The notes: generated by a model not told the origin, from the letters alone. Shown: positions 1 to 11,288, numbered from the stretch's first letter. The stretch is 64,000 bases of DNA from Diacronema lutheri (GCA_019448385.1 JAGTXO010000015.1:558001-622000), one strand, 5' to 3'. Program-made: numbers and translations.

Positions 1-268
1 GCCGTGAAGAACCCATGTCAGAGCCACTCACCCTCGGCCGCTCAGACTACATTCTACGTGTGCACGGCGTGTGCTTCCAATCGTGTGCAGAGCCTGGAAG
101 GAGGGGCCCTCGGCCAGCGCAACAGCTGCAGATCGTTGGTTCGTCGGGCCGAGCTGGGCACTCGGCGCGCTGATGCGCGCGTGCATGGCACGCCGCACGC
201 GGCTCGGCATGCGGCCAGATCACAGCGACGCGCTGAGCTGCGCGCGGCCAAAGTACCCGCAGTGCTCA
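1..268. other. 3' flank of the acyl-CoA dehydrogenase gene
   Basis: No gene is supported here. The stretch lies downstream of the stop codon of the minus-strand acyl-CoA dehydrogenase. Short open frames on both strands have no recognisable domain and are expected by chance at this base composition. The 3' UTR of the neighbour probably lies here, but no AATAAA-type signal is visible. Confidence 0.4.
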
Positions 269-3200
269 TCACGCAGCGGCGACTGCAACGCGCTCGGCCC
301 CGCCGTACGGCGAGATGAGCGCGGGCCGCACGTAGTCGGGCTGCGCGGCCTCGCGGCCGAGCTTGTCGAACGAGTCCACCTGCGCACGGCCGGTGGCGGG
401 TTAGCGTGAGGAGTGTGGCGAGTACGGGCAGCGCGGCGAGTAACGGGCGCACAGAGGCGCGTACGCGCTGCGCTGGCGCAGCGCGATCCGTCGCGTGGCC
501 GGCGCAGCGCCGTGCCTGAATGATCTCTTCGCGCATCGCCTCGGCCTCGTTGATGACCGCCTGCTCGGCGCTGGTGGGCGCGCGCTTGGCCTTGCGCACG
601 GCGGCAAGGATCGCGTCCGCCTCGAGGCACTGGACCGCACAAGGGCAGCGGGGCAAAGACCGGCCGCACGCCGGCGCGCGCGGCGGTGAGTCGGGGTCCA
701 AGTGCGGCAGCGGGCGCCGCGCACGTGCCGCTCGGCAACGGCTGGCGCGCAACGCGCGGATCGGTCCGCGCGACCTCGGGCATATGACGTACCTTTGGGA
801 GCGCGCGGTTGATGAGCGCGATGCGGTCGTTCGGGTCGTTGCGCGAGATGAAGATGTTGGGCGAGAGGAGCTTGCGCACCTGCGAGTCCGTCGTGATCAG
901 CGCGCTCACCTGCTGGTTGAGCCGGTCGGATGGCATTGCGTAACTGCCGCCGAGCGGGAAGGTGAGCGCGCGCATGAGCAGCCCGATGCCAGGCACGGGG
1001 AAGTTGGCTTGGATGGCGAAGAGCGACTGCTGCGTCTCGTACAGCAGCTCGCTCATCGCGTGGTCGAGCACCTGGCGCGTGCGGCGCCGTCGGCGAGCGC
1101 GCACGCGCGGGCCGCGTGTGGGCGTGCGCACCAGGGGCACACCCGAGGGGGGCGCACGTGCCGTCCTCGCGGCCGCCGCGCGCGACGCGGCGCGCGCCTT
1201 GTCCGAGTCGGCGCAGTGGTGCGTCTTGTGGTAGTGGAGCATGGCGTAGCCCGAGTACAGGTTGCCGAGCACGTCAGCAAAGCGGCCGGAGAGCATCTCG
1301 GCGAACTTGAGCTTGCCGCCGAGCACGAGCGACAGATCGGCAGAGATGGCAAACGCGCGCGCCAGCCGGCCGAGCTGCACCTCGTGGTATGCGGCCACGT
1401 CGGCGCCCTTGCCAAAGGGGGCGCGCAGCGCGGTGGCGAGCGCGCCGCCCACCGCGCCGACCGCGTTGGTCGCCGCATGCCCGACGAGCCGCGCGAGGTG
1501 CTGGTTGAAGCCACGCATGTCATCGCCCTTGTTGATCGACTCGATCAACCCGAGCAGGTTTGGGTGCGAGCGGTTGAGGCCCTGGCCAAAGACGATGAGG
1601 GAGCGCGTGAGAATGTTCGCGCCTTCGACGGTGATCCCGATCGGGATCTGCTGGTACGAGTTGCCCATGAAGTTGGCCTTGCCCTTGCAGATGCCCGCGC
1701 CGCCAAGGATGTCCATCGCTTGGTTGACCACCGAGCGCATCCGCGCGGTCATCTGGTACTTCATGATCGCGCTGAGGACGGGCGGCTGCTCGTGCGCGTT
1801 GAGGATGCCGTTCATCAGCGCCTGGCACGCGTTCATCCGGTACGTGCTCGATGCGATCGCCGCAAGCTGCTCCTGCACGCCCTCGAGCTCGGCGATGGGC
1901 ACCTTGAACTGCTTGCGCACGCGCGCGTACGCGCCGACGGCGTTGGACGCGGTCTGCGCGGCGCCGACGGAGAGCGCGGGGAGCGAGATCCCGCGACCCT
2001 CTGCCAGGCACTCCATCAGCATGTTCCAACCGTAGCCCGCGCGCTCCTGCCCGCCGAGCAGGCACGCCATGGGCACGAACACGCCCTCGCCGGACAAGGG
2101 GCCGTTCATGAAGGCGGTCGAGAGCGGGTCGTGCCGGCGGCCGATGTTGAGGCCCTCGTGCGCGCGCTCGAGCAGCGCGATCGTGATGCCCTCCGAGCCC
2201 TTGCCCTTGAGCAAGCCTGCAGCCAAGCACGCGCGCGCGGCGGGGAGGGGAGGGCGGAAGGCGCACGCGTTGGGCACGGGCGAGCGCGCGATGCGGAGCC
2301 GCGGCTGCGCGCACCGTTCGGGTCCTGCAGGTTGAAGGCGAGCCCGACGACGTGCGCGACGGGCGCGAGCGTGATGTACCGCTTGTTGAAGGTGACGGAG
2401 ACGCCAAGGACGCCGTCCTTCTCGACGACGATGCCGGTGTCGCGCATGCTCGCCGCGTCCGAGCCGCTCGCCGGGCCAGTCAAGCCGAAGCACGGGATCT
2501 GCGTAGAGGTGCGAGTGCGCGCGCGCGCACCCGGGGCGGTGAACGTCGCGCGGCGCGGCGCGGCGCGGCGCGGCGCGCGGTCGAGGCGAGGCGAGGCGGC
2601 GCCGCACCATCTCGCCGCTCGCAAGCTTTGGCAAGTAATATTCGCGTTGCGTCTCCGTGCCGTAGCGCATGAGCAGCTCGCCCGGGCCGAGCGAGTTTGG
2701 CACCATGACGGTGACGGCCGCTGCGCTCGAGCGCGTCGCGATCTTCTGCACGACCTGCGAATGGCCGTGCGCGGAGAAGCCCTTGCCGCCATGCTGCTTC
2801 GGGATGATGAGGCCGAAGAAGCCCTTGCGCTTGATGAAGTCCCACGCCTCGGCGGGCAAATCCATGTCGCGCACGATGGCGTAGTCGTCGAGCATCTCGC
2901 ACAGCTCCTCAACCTGCGCGCATGCGCGCGCGCGTGCCGAGCCCCACTGGTGAGGATTGGCCTAGGCGCGCGTGCGCGTCGCGCGTTTGTTCGCCGCACG
3001 CGCGCGCGCGCCTCGTTGTCGAGGAATGACTTCTCCTCGGGCGTGAGCGTGGCGTAGTACTTTGCGAGCTGGCTGGTCTGCGGTGCGCCCGAAAAAAGGG
3101 CGCCGTCGAACGAGACCATGCCCGAGTCGAGCGCCGCGCGCTCGGTGGGCGAGATTTTGGGCATCACGCGCTTGGCGAGCTCATACGCCGGGCGGATGAA

Positions 3201-3349
3201 GGTGCGGCGGCCGGAGGCCTGGCCGCATCGCGTCGGACGGTAATCGACGCGCGCGCGGAATGTGAGCGCGCGGAACGTGCGCGCGCGCGGCTCGCCGATG
3301 AGTGTCGGCTCACCTGCCGGACGGATGCTCCAAAGCTCCGAAGCGCCAT
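269..3349 (-). CDS. Acyl-CoA dehydrogenase, bacterial FadE type (8 exons)
   Basis: Flavoenzyme expected to catalyse the first step of fatty-acid beta-oxidation. The protein is about 751 aa, close to E. coli FadE. Exons, 5' to 3': 3349-3314, 3218-3012, 2913-2608, 2498-2315, 2216-1198, 1071-793, 629-516, 379-269; all phases agree. FadE-like signatures include [20 protein letters not shown] near the N-terminal third, [11 protein letters not shown] and [10 protein letters not shown] in the flavin and substrate region, and a FadE-specific C-terminal domain ([20 protein letters not shown]). Introns 2, 5 and 7 begin with GC (GAG|GCGCGC, AAG|GCGCGC, CAG|GCACGG); the others begin with GT. Exon 1 is only 12 codons ([12 protein letters not shown]), which may start a mitochondrial leader. 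The C-terminus ends in AVAAA, so there is no PTS1 peroxisomal signal. The RRP42 start lies 43 bp away on the other strand. FadE-type identity is firm; exon 1 is less so. Confidence 0.88.
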
Positions 3350-3392
3350 CGTTCGAGAATTCTCGCTGGGAAGACGCGCGAGAACACGCGCG
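3350..3392. promoter_or_regulatory. 43-bp bidirectional intergenic spacer
   Basis: Only 43 bp separate the inferred ATG of the acyl-CoA dehydrogenase (minus) from that of RRP42 (plus). Both core promoters and 5' UTRs must sit in this spacer or overlap the neighbour. No TATA box is seen; an AGAATTCTCG run is the only AT-richer element. Promoter function is inferred from position alone. Confidence 0.4.
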
Positions 3393-4229
3393 ATGGCGGT
3401 GGTGTCGAGCGCAGAGGCCGCGTACGTGCGCGGCGGATGCGGCGCGGGACTGCGCGGTGACGGGCGCGAGTGTGCGCAGTATCGAGCGGCGCAGCTCGAG
3501 CTTGACATTTTCCCGCACGCTAGCGGCTCATGCCGCGTGCAGCTCGGCCGCACGCTCGTCACGGCGGCCGTGTGCGCCGAGATCGGCGCGCCGGCCGCCG
3601 ACCGGCCGGGCGAGGGGCGCGTGAGCGCGGTAGTGGAGGCGCGCGGCGTGGAGGTGGACGCGGCGCAACTGCAGCGCGCGCTCGATCGGTTGCTCGCGCC
3701 GTCCGGTTGCGGCCTCCCGCTCGAGCAGCTCGCGATCGTGCACGGCGAGCAATGCTGGGAGCTCCTCGTCGCGTGCCACGTTGTGCGTGCGGACGGCAAC
3801 GCGCTCGACGCGCTGGCAATGGCGGTCGCGGGCGCGCTGAGCGACGCGCGGCTCCCGCGCGTGACGCCCATTTCTGCAGCGCAGGCTGGCGAGCTTGCGC
3901 TGCTCGAGCTCGACGAAGACGTCACCGAGTACACGCAGCTCGACGTCTCGCGGCTGCCGCTCTTCGTCACCGTCGCGCTTGTCGGCGGCCGGCCGGTGCT
4001 CGACTGCACCGCGCTCGAGGAGGCGTGCGCGAGCGCGCGTGTCTCGGCCGCGATCAACGCGGAAGGCGCGCAGGGCGCCGTCGCGATGGCTGGGCCCGGC
4101 GCCGTCGACGCTGTCGCGCTGGGCAGCGTGCTGGCCGCCGCGCGCGCGCAGGCCGCCGCGCTGCACGGCTCCTTCTGGGCCGAGCTCGGCGCGCGGCGGC
4201 GCGCCGCAGCCGAGGCGGCGGCAAGGTAG
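3393..4229 (+). CDS. EXOSC7: Exosome complex subunit RRP42 (EXOSC7)
   Basis: RNase PH-fold subunit of the eukaryotic RNA exosome ring, which processes and degrades RNA in nucleus and cytoplasm. Intronless, 278 aa, close to the 291 aa of human EXOSC7. The order of family landmarks is preserved: an N-terminal [21 protein letters not shown] block, [10 protein letters not shown], a [20 protein letters not shown] block, and [21 protein letters not shown] with the EEACAS motif near residue 210. In eukaryotic exosomes RRP42 is catalytically inert and pairs with MTR3, which is also encoded in this window (60392-61229). The start is the ATG giving [15 protein letters not shown], which aligns with the family N-terminus. 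Confidence 0.93.
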   Translation: MAVVSSAEAAYVRGGCGAGLRGDGRECAQYRAAQLELDIFPHASGSCRVQLGRTLVTAAVCAEIGAPAADRPGEGRVSAVVEARGVEVDAAQLQRALDRLLAPSGCGLPLEQLAIVHGEQCWELLVACHVVRADGNALDALAMAVAGALSDARLPRVTPISAAQAGELALLELDEDVTEYTQLDVSRLPLFVTVALVGGRPVLDCTALEEACASARVSAAINAEGAQGAVAMAGPGAVDAVALGSVLAAARAQAAALHGSFWAELGARRRAAAEAAAR

Positions 4230-4713
4230 CGGCGCGTGCGGCTCCCACGCCGCCGCCGCCACGGCGCGTGGCGCGCAGCTCGCGGCTCGTGGCGCGCGCT
4301 CGCTGCTCGGCGTGGAGCACGGCGGCCGTGTACAGCTCGACGACGACTCTTCACCCTCTCCCGCCGCCTCCCCCTTCTCCCCGTTCGCACCTGTTCGCAC
4401 CTGCTGAGGCACGTCGCCATCTCGCGATGAGATCATTGTGCGAACGTTTCGGCTCCAATACCAGCTTCGCAGCGATTGGTGGAGCATTGTGGCACGTCAC
4501 CGGTCACACGTCACTTCCAAGGACTCGGTGACAAGATCGCCGTCGGAGGGCCAAAGCGGTGGGCAAAAAAAGGTGAAGGGTGGCCGCCTTGCCCAGGGGC
4601 GAGGCGGCGCGAGCGCGCGCGTGGGTGCACGCGGGCTGACAGCAGCCGGGCGGCGCGCGCGCGATCGTCCTCTCGCGCGCAGGCGCGGAGGCAGCCGATT
4701 CACTCTCGAGGCT
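4230..4713. other. Intergenic region between RRP42 and the CXXC gene
   Basis: About 480 bp between a plus-strand stop and a plus-strand start. The first half is G+C-rich with dispensable open frames. The part around 4430-4570 is less extreme and ends in GGCAAAAAAAGGTGAAGG, which may be part of the promoter or 5' UTR of the downstream gene. No RNA gene or repeat is evident. Confidence 0.35.
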
Positions 4714-5933
4714 ATGAGCGCCGTGCTCACGGCGGTGGCGTCCGTCGTCGGCGAGACCGCCGCGAGCAAGAACAGCGGCAACAGGCAGATTCGGTGTGGG
4801 ACGTGCCGGTCATGCACGGCCTCGGATTGCGGCGAGTGCGCCAACTGCATGGACATGCCCAAATTTGGCGGGCCTGGTGCGCTCCACTCCCGCCGCCTTG
4901 CGCGCGCGCCGCGCGCAAGGCGGGGCGCGCTCATCGCCGCGCGGCGTCCCCTCGCGCGCGGCGCGCGCAGGGCACAAGAAGCAGGCGTGCTCGAGGAGGA
5001 AATGCTTGCAGCTCACGCCATGCAAGGCGCGCAAGCCCGACGGTCCGGCGGTCAAGCGCGCCAAGACCAGCGGCGGCGCGGCCGCGAGCACCGCGCCGCA
5101 CGCTGCGCCGTTTCTGCCGCGCATCATGACCGTGCTCCCGACGTGCGGTTCGCCCGCCGAGCTGACCGACCTGATGCTGATCGCGGAGGGGGGCACCGAG
5201 GCGTACAACTCACCGCGCGTTGCCGCCGACGAGCCCGACGCGCCTCCCGCCGTCGCGCCCGTCCAGCTGCTGCGCGAACACCTCTTATTGCTCGACGACG
5301 ACCGCTGTGCGCTCGACGACGTGCAGCCCGCGCGCCAAGATGGCGATGGCGGCAGCGCCGCGGCGTTGGGCGAGGCCACGCACGCCCTCTCCGGTGGCTT
5401 TGCCACGCCTTCGCTCAGCGCGCACCCCGCGCACGCGGGCGCCGCGACGCCCTTCGCGAGCGGCATGGCCGACGGTATGGGGCATGGCACCAGCAGCGCC
5501 GACGCGTTCGCCACGATCGTCGCGTCGACCGAGCTTGCGTGCGCACGCTTCGAGCCGGCCAACCTCAACTTTGTTGACTCGTCCACCACGCCATCCGCCG
5601 CCTCGTCCCCGCCGCGCGCGAGCACGAGCGTCGCCGCGCCGCTCGACGCCTTGCCGTGCGCGCTCACGCAGGCGGACGTGGCCGCGACGGCGCTGCAAGC
5701 AACGGACTCGAAGCTCGAGTGGTCGTGGCTTGCGCTCGCCAACCTCGAGGTGCGCGGCGGTGCACCCGGCCGCGCGCGCCGCGCGCTGCGGCGGTTGTGC
5801 TCGGCCGCGCCCGGCACGCGCCGACATGAGAGCGCCCCGACCCGGCCGCGGCACGCCTCGCGCGCAGGAGGAGTTTGTGAGCATGCGCGACTTCTTGGAC
5901 GAGCCGGCGGAGGAATGGGCGCACGCGAGCTAG
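4714..5933 (+). CDS. CXXC zinc-finger protein (3 exons)
   Basis: Predicted nuclear protein that reads unmethylated CpG DNA. Exons 4714-4876, 4971-5749 and 5868-5933 give 335 aa with consistent phases. The CXXC domain spans about residues 28-75: RCGTCRSC, DCGECANC, DMPKFGGPG, then across intron 1 HKKQACSRRKC. It contains the eight zinc-binding cysteines and the KFGGPG element that contacts CpG in CFP1, MLL and KDM2 proteins. The rest is Ala/Ser-rich and has no second domain; the last exon gives an acidic tail (EEFVSMRDFLDEPAEEW). A stand-alone CXXC protein could recruit chromatin enzymes as CFP1 does, but no PHD or SET-interaction domain is visible, so the partner is unknown. Confidence 0.82.
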
Positions 5934-6321
5934 CGGGCCGCCATTCGCCGGAATGGCCCGCCACCACACTTGCTTCGTCCAGTCGTCCTTCCGCCCGGTG
6001 TCATCGCCGGGCTCGAGCTCTCGCGAACGGGCACGACTCGGGAATGGGTACGCCGCTTCGGGTGCGATGTGCAGATCAGGGTGATTGCAAAGCGAGCCGA
6101 GCGTCTGTGCGCAGCATGGCGCATGCACCGCCGTCGAACTTGGCAACCAACTTCCCCTCAGCTGACTGCTCGACCACCTCGAGCGCTCGCGGCCTCTTGG
6201 CATTCGACGCGCCGGCGCCCGTACAGAGCGCTCACTCTGCCACTCTCAGAAGCGTGACTCCTCAGACACCCTGGCACGCCGCAACGCCCGTGCGGACGAG
6301 CTTGGGTAACGGCCGTCCGCG
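5934..6321. other. Intergenic region between the CXXC and TIR-like/TPR genes
   Basis: About 390 bp with no supported gene. It follows the CXXC stop codon and precedes the next plus-strand ATG, so it should hold a terminator and promoter. No tRNA-like T-arm, palindrome or repeat was found. Confidence 0.35.
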
Positions 6322-8283
6322 ATGGGCGCAGGTGGCTCGTGCGGGGCGGCGGCGACGGAGGCGCCTGCGACGGTGACGATCTCGCGCGAGCCGAGGCTGT
6401 CGCGCGCCTCGACGACAACCCCGCGCGATTCGGTGCACGCGCAGGACGGCTTCTCGTCGCAGGGCGTGTCGCTCCGGCTGCTCCGGCTGCTGCGCGGGCG
6501 AGCGCACGAGCTGCAGGCGCACGAGGGCCCGCCGCGCGTGCACCGCTCCTGGGAGCAGCCGCCGAGCCGCCGCAAGAGGCGCGAGCCGCTCACGACCGAG
6601 GACGTAAGCCTCGAAATCGTCATGCCCGCGACCGCGCGCATGGGCTGCTCGTACGCGCACCTGCTCTCCGGGGCGCACGCCGACCTCGCGCCGCACGGTG
6701 GGCGCGAGGACGTCGGCAAAGCCAACGTCTTCGTCTCGCACGCCTGGTCGTACGAGTTTGCGGACCTCGTCAACGCGCTCGAGGCGGCGGCCGCAGACCT
6801 TGCCGTGCAGCAGGTCGGCGGCAAAGCGCTCTCCGAGGAGCGCATCTTCTGGTGGGTCGACCTCGCGGTGAACTCGCAGCACCGCACGTTCGCGCGCCCG
6901 TTCGACTGGTGGTCGTCCGTCTTCCTCGGCGCCGTCCGCCGCATCGGTCGCACCGTCGTCGTGCTGAGCCCTTGGGCGTCGCCGACGCCGCTCACGCGCG
7001 CGTGGTGCCTGTGGGAGCTGCACGCGACGATGGAGACGCGCTCAGAGCTGCACGTGCACATGCCGCACCGGGAGCGGCAGTCCTTCGAACGAGCGCTCGG
7101 CGAGGACTTTGCGTCGATCGCCGCCGCAATGTCGGACGTCGACCTTGCGCGCTCCAACGCGTCGCGCGCGTCCGACCGCGATGCGATTCTCGCTGCGGTG
7201 CGCGCACGGCTCGGCCTGCACGAGCTCAACGTGCAGGTCTCGGCCGCGATCCGCGAGTGGCTGCTCGCCGCGGGCGCGTCGGCGCTCTCGCGCGCCGAGG
7301 CGGAGGACGTGGCGCGGCACGGCCCGCTCAAGCGACCGCTCGTCCTGCGCAACCAGCTCGCCGTCCTGAGCCGCGAGCACGGCGACTGGGCGAGCGCAGA
7401 GCGGCTCTTTGCGGAGGAGCTGTGGGCATGCGAGGCCGCCGCGCGCGGCGACGACTCGGACGATGACTGGCTGCTTGCGCTCAACAACCTCGCCGCGATC
7501 CTCGTCCGGCGGGGCAAGTACGACGAGGCCGAGCCCCTCCTCGAACAGGCGCTCGCATGCCGCGAGAGCGCGCACGGGCCGGCGCACGAAGGCACGCTCG
7601 TCGTCGTCGGCAACCTTGCGTCGCTCCTGCGCTACAAGGGCGAGCTGCGCCGGGCCGAGCGGCTCGCGCACCGCGCGTACCGTGGGCGCGCGCACGAGCT
7701 TGGCGAGAAGCACGTCAACACCGCCGTCGCCGCTTCCAACCTCGCGCTGTGCAAGCTCGACCGCGCCGAGCACGCCGAGGCGCAGCGGCTCGGCAGGCAC
7801 GCGCTCGCCGGCGCGCGCGCGGCCGTCGGCATGCGGCATCTGACGTCGCTCAGCCTGCAGGCGCACCTCGCGCTCATCCTCGCGAGCGCGCCGGGCGAGG
7901 AGCACCTCGACGAGGCGGAGCGGATGAGCGTCGACGCGCTTGGCGCGCTCGAGCAGCAGGCGGGCCGCAGCCACGTCGACACGCTCCTCGCGCGCGCAAC
8001 GTACGGGATGGCGCGTGCACAGCGCGCCGGCCTGATCGCCGCGCGCGACCGCGCCGCGGGGATCGCCGACATGCAAGGTGCGCTCGACGCGCTGTGCGCC
8101 GCGCCGCATGAGCTGCCGAGCAATCACTGGTGGATCAGGCGGCTGCGCCGTGCGCTCGAGCACGCGGAGCACGACGCGGGCGGAAGCGCGGGAGGCGCGG
8201 CGGGCGGGTCAGCTGACGCTGGCAGCGACGCAGAGTGCACAGGTTCGCTGCTAGACTTCCCGATCAACTTGTCGACAGAGTAG
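6322..8283 (+). CDS. TIR-like domain protein with kinesin-light-chain-type TPRs
   Basis: Intronless, 653 aa. The N-terminus MGAGGSCG fits an N-myristoylation signal (Gly2, Ser6) with Cys7 as a possible palmitoylation site, suggesting membrane attachment. Residues about 130-260 form a TIR-like module of the kind abundant in algae: VFVSHAWSYEF, IFWWVDLAVN, TVVVLSPWASPTPLTRAWCLWEL. From about residue 375 there are at least three 42-residue repeats of kinesin-light-chain type (LNNLAAILVRRGKYDEAEPL, GNLASLLRYKGELRRAERL, ASNLALCKLDRAEHAEAQRL). This architecture suggests a signalling scaffold; TIR enzymatic activity is not shown. It is unlike bacterial TIRs in sequence, so the fold call rests on the SHAW/WCLWEL pattern. 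A second, more divergent module of this type lies in the fusion at 42733-46210. Confidence 0.75.
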   Translation: MGAGGSCGAAATEAPATVTISREPRLSRASTTTPRDSVHAQDGFSSQGVSLRLLRLLRGRAHELQAHEGPPRVHRSWEQPPSRRKRREPLTTEDVSLEIVMPATARMGCSYAHLLSGAHADLAPHGGREDVGKANVFVSHAWSYEFADLVNALEAAAADLAVQQVGGKALSEERIFWWVDLAVNSQHRTFARPFDWWSSVFLGAVRRIGRTVVVLSPWASPTPLTRAWCLWELHATMETRSELHVHMPHRERQSFERALGEDFASIAAAMSDVDLARSNASRASDRDAILAAVRARLGLHELNVQVSAAIREWLLAAGASALSRAEAEDVARHGPLKRPLVLRNQLAVLSREHGDWASAERLFAEELWACEAAARGDDSDDDWLLALNNLAAILVRRGKYDEAEPLLEQALACRESAHGPAHEGTLVVVGNLASLLRYKGELRRAERLAHRAYRGRAHELGEKHVNTAVAASNLALCKLDRAEHAEAQRLGRHALAGARAAVGMRHLTSLSLQAHLALILASAPGEEHLDEAERMSVDALGALEQQAGRSHVDTLLARATYGMARAQRAGLIAARDRAAGIADMQGALDALCAAPHELPSNHWWIRRLRRALEHAEHDAGGSAGGAAGGSADAGSDAECTGSLLDFPINLSTE

Positions 8284-8543
8284 CTCACTCCGACTCCCTG
8301 TCCCCGATGGGCGGACCAGGCGAGTCGAGCGCCACCTAGTGCTCGGCCTGGCCGATCGCGGTCTTCGTTTCTTTCCGTCTTCGTTAAGACACCGAATCCC
8401 CAAGTAAGCCCGGCGAATCGTTTCGCCGGCCACCAATGGGATCCGCCGACGGACATCCGCCATGCGTGTCACACGGACATGCAGTCACACTCACACATGC
8501 AGCACAGACACAATGCCAACATCCGCTAATAGCCCGCGTGTAG

Positions 8544-11288
8544 CCAGGCCCAGTGTATACTTGGCGCTACGAGTACCTCACGGCGCTGGTGCCGACCGTG
8601 CCCTTCCCCTCTCTCGTCGCGGCCGATGCGGCGGCCGCCGGTGCGTACTTCGCGACGCGCTTTGCGAACGGCGCGCTGCCAGCTTGGTTCAACTTTGTCT
8701 TCTCGTCCGTGCGGCTGCTCGCCCTGCGCAAGCGCGCCCCGTCTGCTGACGAGGCGGAGGATGCTAGGCCGGTGGGCATTTCCTGCGCGCTCCGCCGGGC
8801 GGTGACGAAGGCGATCTTCGCGAACGCGTCTTTGAAGGAGACCTTCGCGGGCCACCTCGCGCCGCAGCAGCTTGGGGTGGCGGTCGCGGCGGGCGCCACC
8901 AAACTCATCATCGGCCTGCGCGAGCTGCTGGACGCTGAGCTGAGCTTTGCCATCTTCACCCTCGACATCTCCAACGCCTTCAACTCCGTCTCTCGCGCAG
9001 CCGTCCTTCGCCAGCTGTCCGACGGCAGCGTCCCCGGCGAGATCCGCGCGCTCGCTCGCCTTGCGCACGCGACTCTCGGCCCGCAGGCGCCCGTCTTTGC
9101 CGGCGGCGGTAGCGGCGGCGCGCCCCTCACGCAGCTTCCCTTCCGAAGCTCGGAAGGCGTGCAGCAGGGCTCGGTGGAGGGCAGCTACTTCTTCGCGGTC
9201 GCCATCCAGCCCGCGCTCGTGGCCCTCGACGCCGAGCTCGCCGCGGTCGGTGGGGCCGCCCGCGCAGGTCATGACGACGTCTACGCCGTCGGCCCGCCCG
9301 CTCTCGTAGCCGCTGCGCTCTCGCGCTTCGAGGCTGCGCTCGCCGGCCTCGGCCTTCACGCCAATCTGGCCAAGTCGGCGTGCTGGATCGATCCGCGCAG
9401 CGCTGATGCGCTCGAGGGCTGCCGGGGGGCCGTTCCCCTCGGCTCGGTGGCGGACCCGGCCACTGGCGCTCTCCACTACGGCCTCAACATCTACGGCGTG
9501 CCGGTGGGCTCACCTGGCTACGTGGGCAGGACACTCGCGACCAAGACCGACGAGATCGCTGGCATCTCGAACAAGCTGATCACAACGCTCGGCTCGTCGG
9601 CCAAACAGTCGCTGTGGGTCCTCACCCGCCGCTCCACCATCTTCCGCTTCTCCTACTTGATCTCCCACTCGTACCTGTCGGACTCCCTGCAGGCCGCGGC
9701 TGCCTTCGACGACATCCTCGCCCGGCAGGCTACCGTCGCTCTCGGCGTCTCCGTCTCGACGGATGCCATCGCGAGCCGCCGGCTGCCGCTCCCGATTGCG
9801 ATGCATGGCACCGGCCTGCGCAAGCAGGTCGACCTCGCTCCCGCCCTGATCTGGAGCGCCGCCAGCCTCGCCCTGCCGCACCTGCTCGACACGCGCGCCG
9901 CGGACGGCTCGGTCCTGGAGGCGGGCGTCCTCGACCGGCCTGCCATCGCGGCGCGCGTCGGGCACGACGCCTTCGCCGACATGGACGCGCACGGGTGGCG
10001 CTCGTTCCTCGCCTCGGGCTCGCGCCTGGGGCGCGATCTCGCCTCCGCCTGGCACGCCATGCAGGCCGAGCTCGGCGGCGGCCAGGGCGACACGGAAGTG
10101 CGCGTCCTCCGCCTGCCGCCCGGCTCCGTCGCGCCCGCCGCTTCCGCCGCCGGACGCCGGCCTAGCCTCTTGGCCGACATCACTGGCGACCGCGAGCGCT
10201 GCCGCTTCGACATGCTCAACGCTGAGCACGCCGCCATGCCGCCGGGCTCGCGCCCACGCGGCCTCTGGTTTGGCCTCGGCAAAGAGAGCGGCCTCTTCCT
10301 CGAGGCACTGCCGCGAGCTTATGCCGCTTTCTCGCCGGCGGAGTGGGCCGAGGCGGTTGCGCGCTACTTGGGTCTGCCGAGCCCCGTGTGCGCGCAGCTC
10401 GCGGCGGCGGGCGCGCGCCTCGCGCGCAGCGGCAGCCAGCGCCCGATCCCGGTCGATGCGTTCGGCGACGCGCTCGCGGCGGCACCGGGCGTCGCCCACG
10501 ACCACGTCGCGAAGCTTCGCCACGACCCCGCTCTCAACCTGCTCGCCTCGCTGGCTCGCGGATACGCCGGGACCTACGCGCGGCGCGAGGACGCGGACAT
10601 CTTTGGCTCCGTGCTCGCCGGCGTGCCGCCGGCCGGGCGCGCGGCCCTGCGGCGTCGGCGCGTGCCCACCGTCGATCTCGTCGTCGTGCTCAACGGTGCG
10701 GGCTCGGCCCCTCAGCTCGTGCAGACACTGTGCGAGCTCAAGTCGATCTCGTACTGCCCCACGCGCTACGGCCAGTCGGACACGCGCCGCTGCCAGGCCG
10801 CTGAGCGGCGGGCGGCGGCCGTCGGCGGCGAGCGGCGGCGTGCGTGCGCTCAACTCGACGAGGAGCTCTTCGGCATGCAGCCGGGCCAGGTGGGCCCGAT
10901 GCAGGCGCGCCTCAACTCGTTCCCGCCGATCCGCGCGCTGGTCATCGGCTCGTTCGGCGAGTGGTCGGCCGGCCTCGCCGACCTGCTCGCCACCTTCTCG
11001 CACATGGGCGCGGACGCGTGGATGGCGCGCATGGGCGCGCCCTCGCGCGACGTCGCCCGCGCGGCCCTCGAGCGCCACATGCGCCTCCAGCTCGCCGCGT
11101 GCGTCGTGCGTGGGCACGCGCGGCTCCTGCTCGCGCGCGCGCAGATGGCGCGCGGACAGGCGCCGCCGCACCGCCACGCGGCTCACGGCGTCCAGGCGGA
11201 TGTGGACGCCTGCGGCGGTGTGGACGGCCTCTGCTTCCGGCGCGGCGACGGCGGCGGCGGCCGGCGGGGGCCGGCGAGGGGTGGCTAG
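8544..11288 (+). mobile_element. Non-LTR-type reverse transcriptase ORF with candidate PD-(D/E)XK nuclease, 5'-truncated
   Basis: An open frame of about 915 codons runs from just after an in-frame TAG (8541-8543) to a TAG at 11286-11288. It has no ATG near its beginning. It opens with PGPVYTWRYEYL, resembling the GPsGwRyEhL block found just before RT domains. RT landmarks follow: LDISNAFNSV (motif A, Asp at 8964-8966), SSEGVQQGSVEGSYF (motif B), AGHDDVYAVG (motif C, with HDD replacing the usual ADD) and LGLHANLAKSACW (motif D/E). Near the C-terminus, VDLVVV followed about 20 residues later by CELKSISYCPTRY fits a PD-(D/E)XK endonuclease core. The frame has stayed open for 2.7 kb, so the copy is recent or under selection. 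Flanks 8284-8543 and 11289-11558 hold no other gene. No target-site duplication or poly-A tail was identified. Confidence 0.72.

Noticed and set aside
520-3057. 845-codon plus-strand open frame
   Set aside because: It lies entirely antisense to the acyl-CoA dehydrogenase, is Arg/Ala/His-rich without domains, and is an expected by-product of high G+C at third codon positions.
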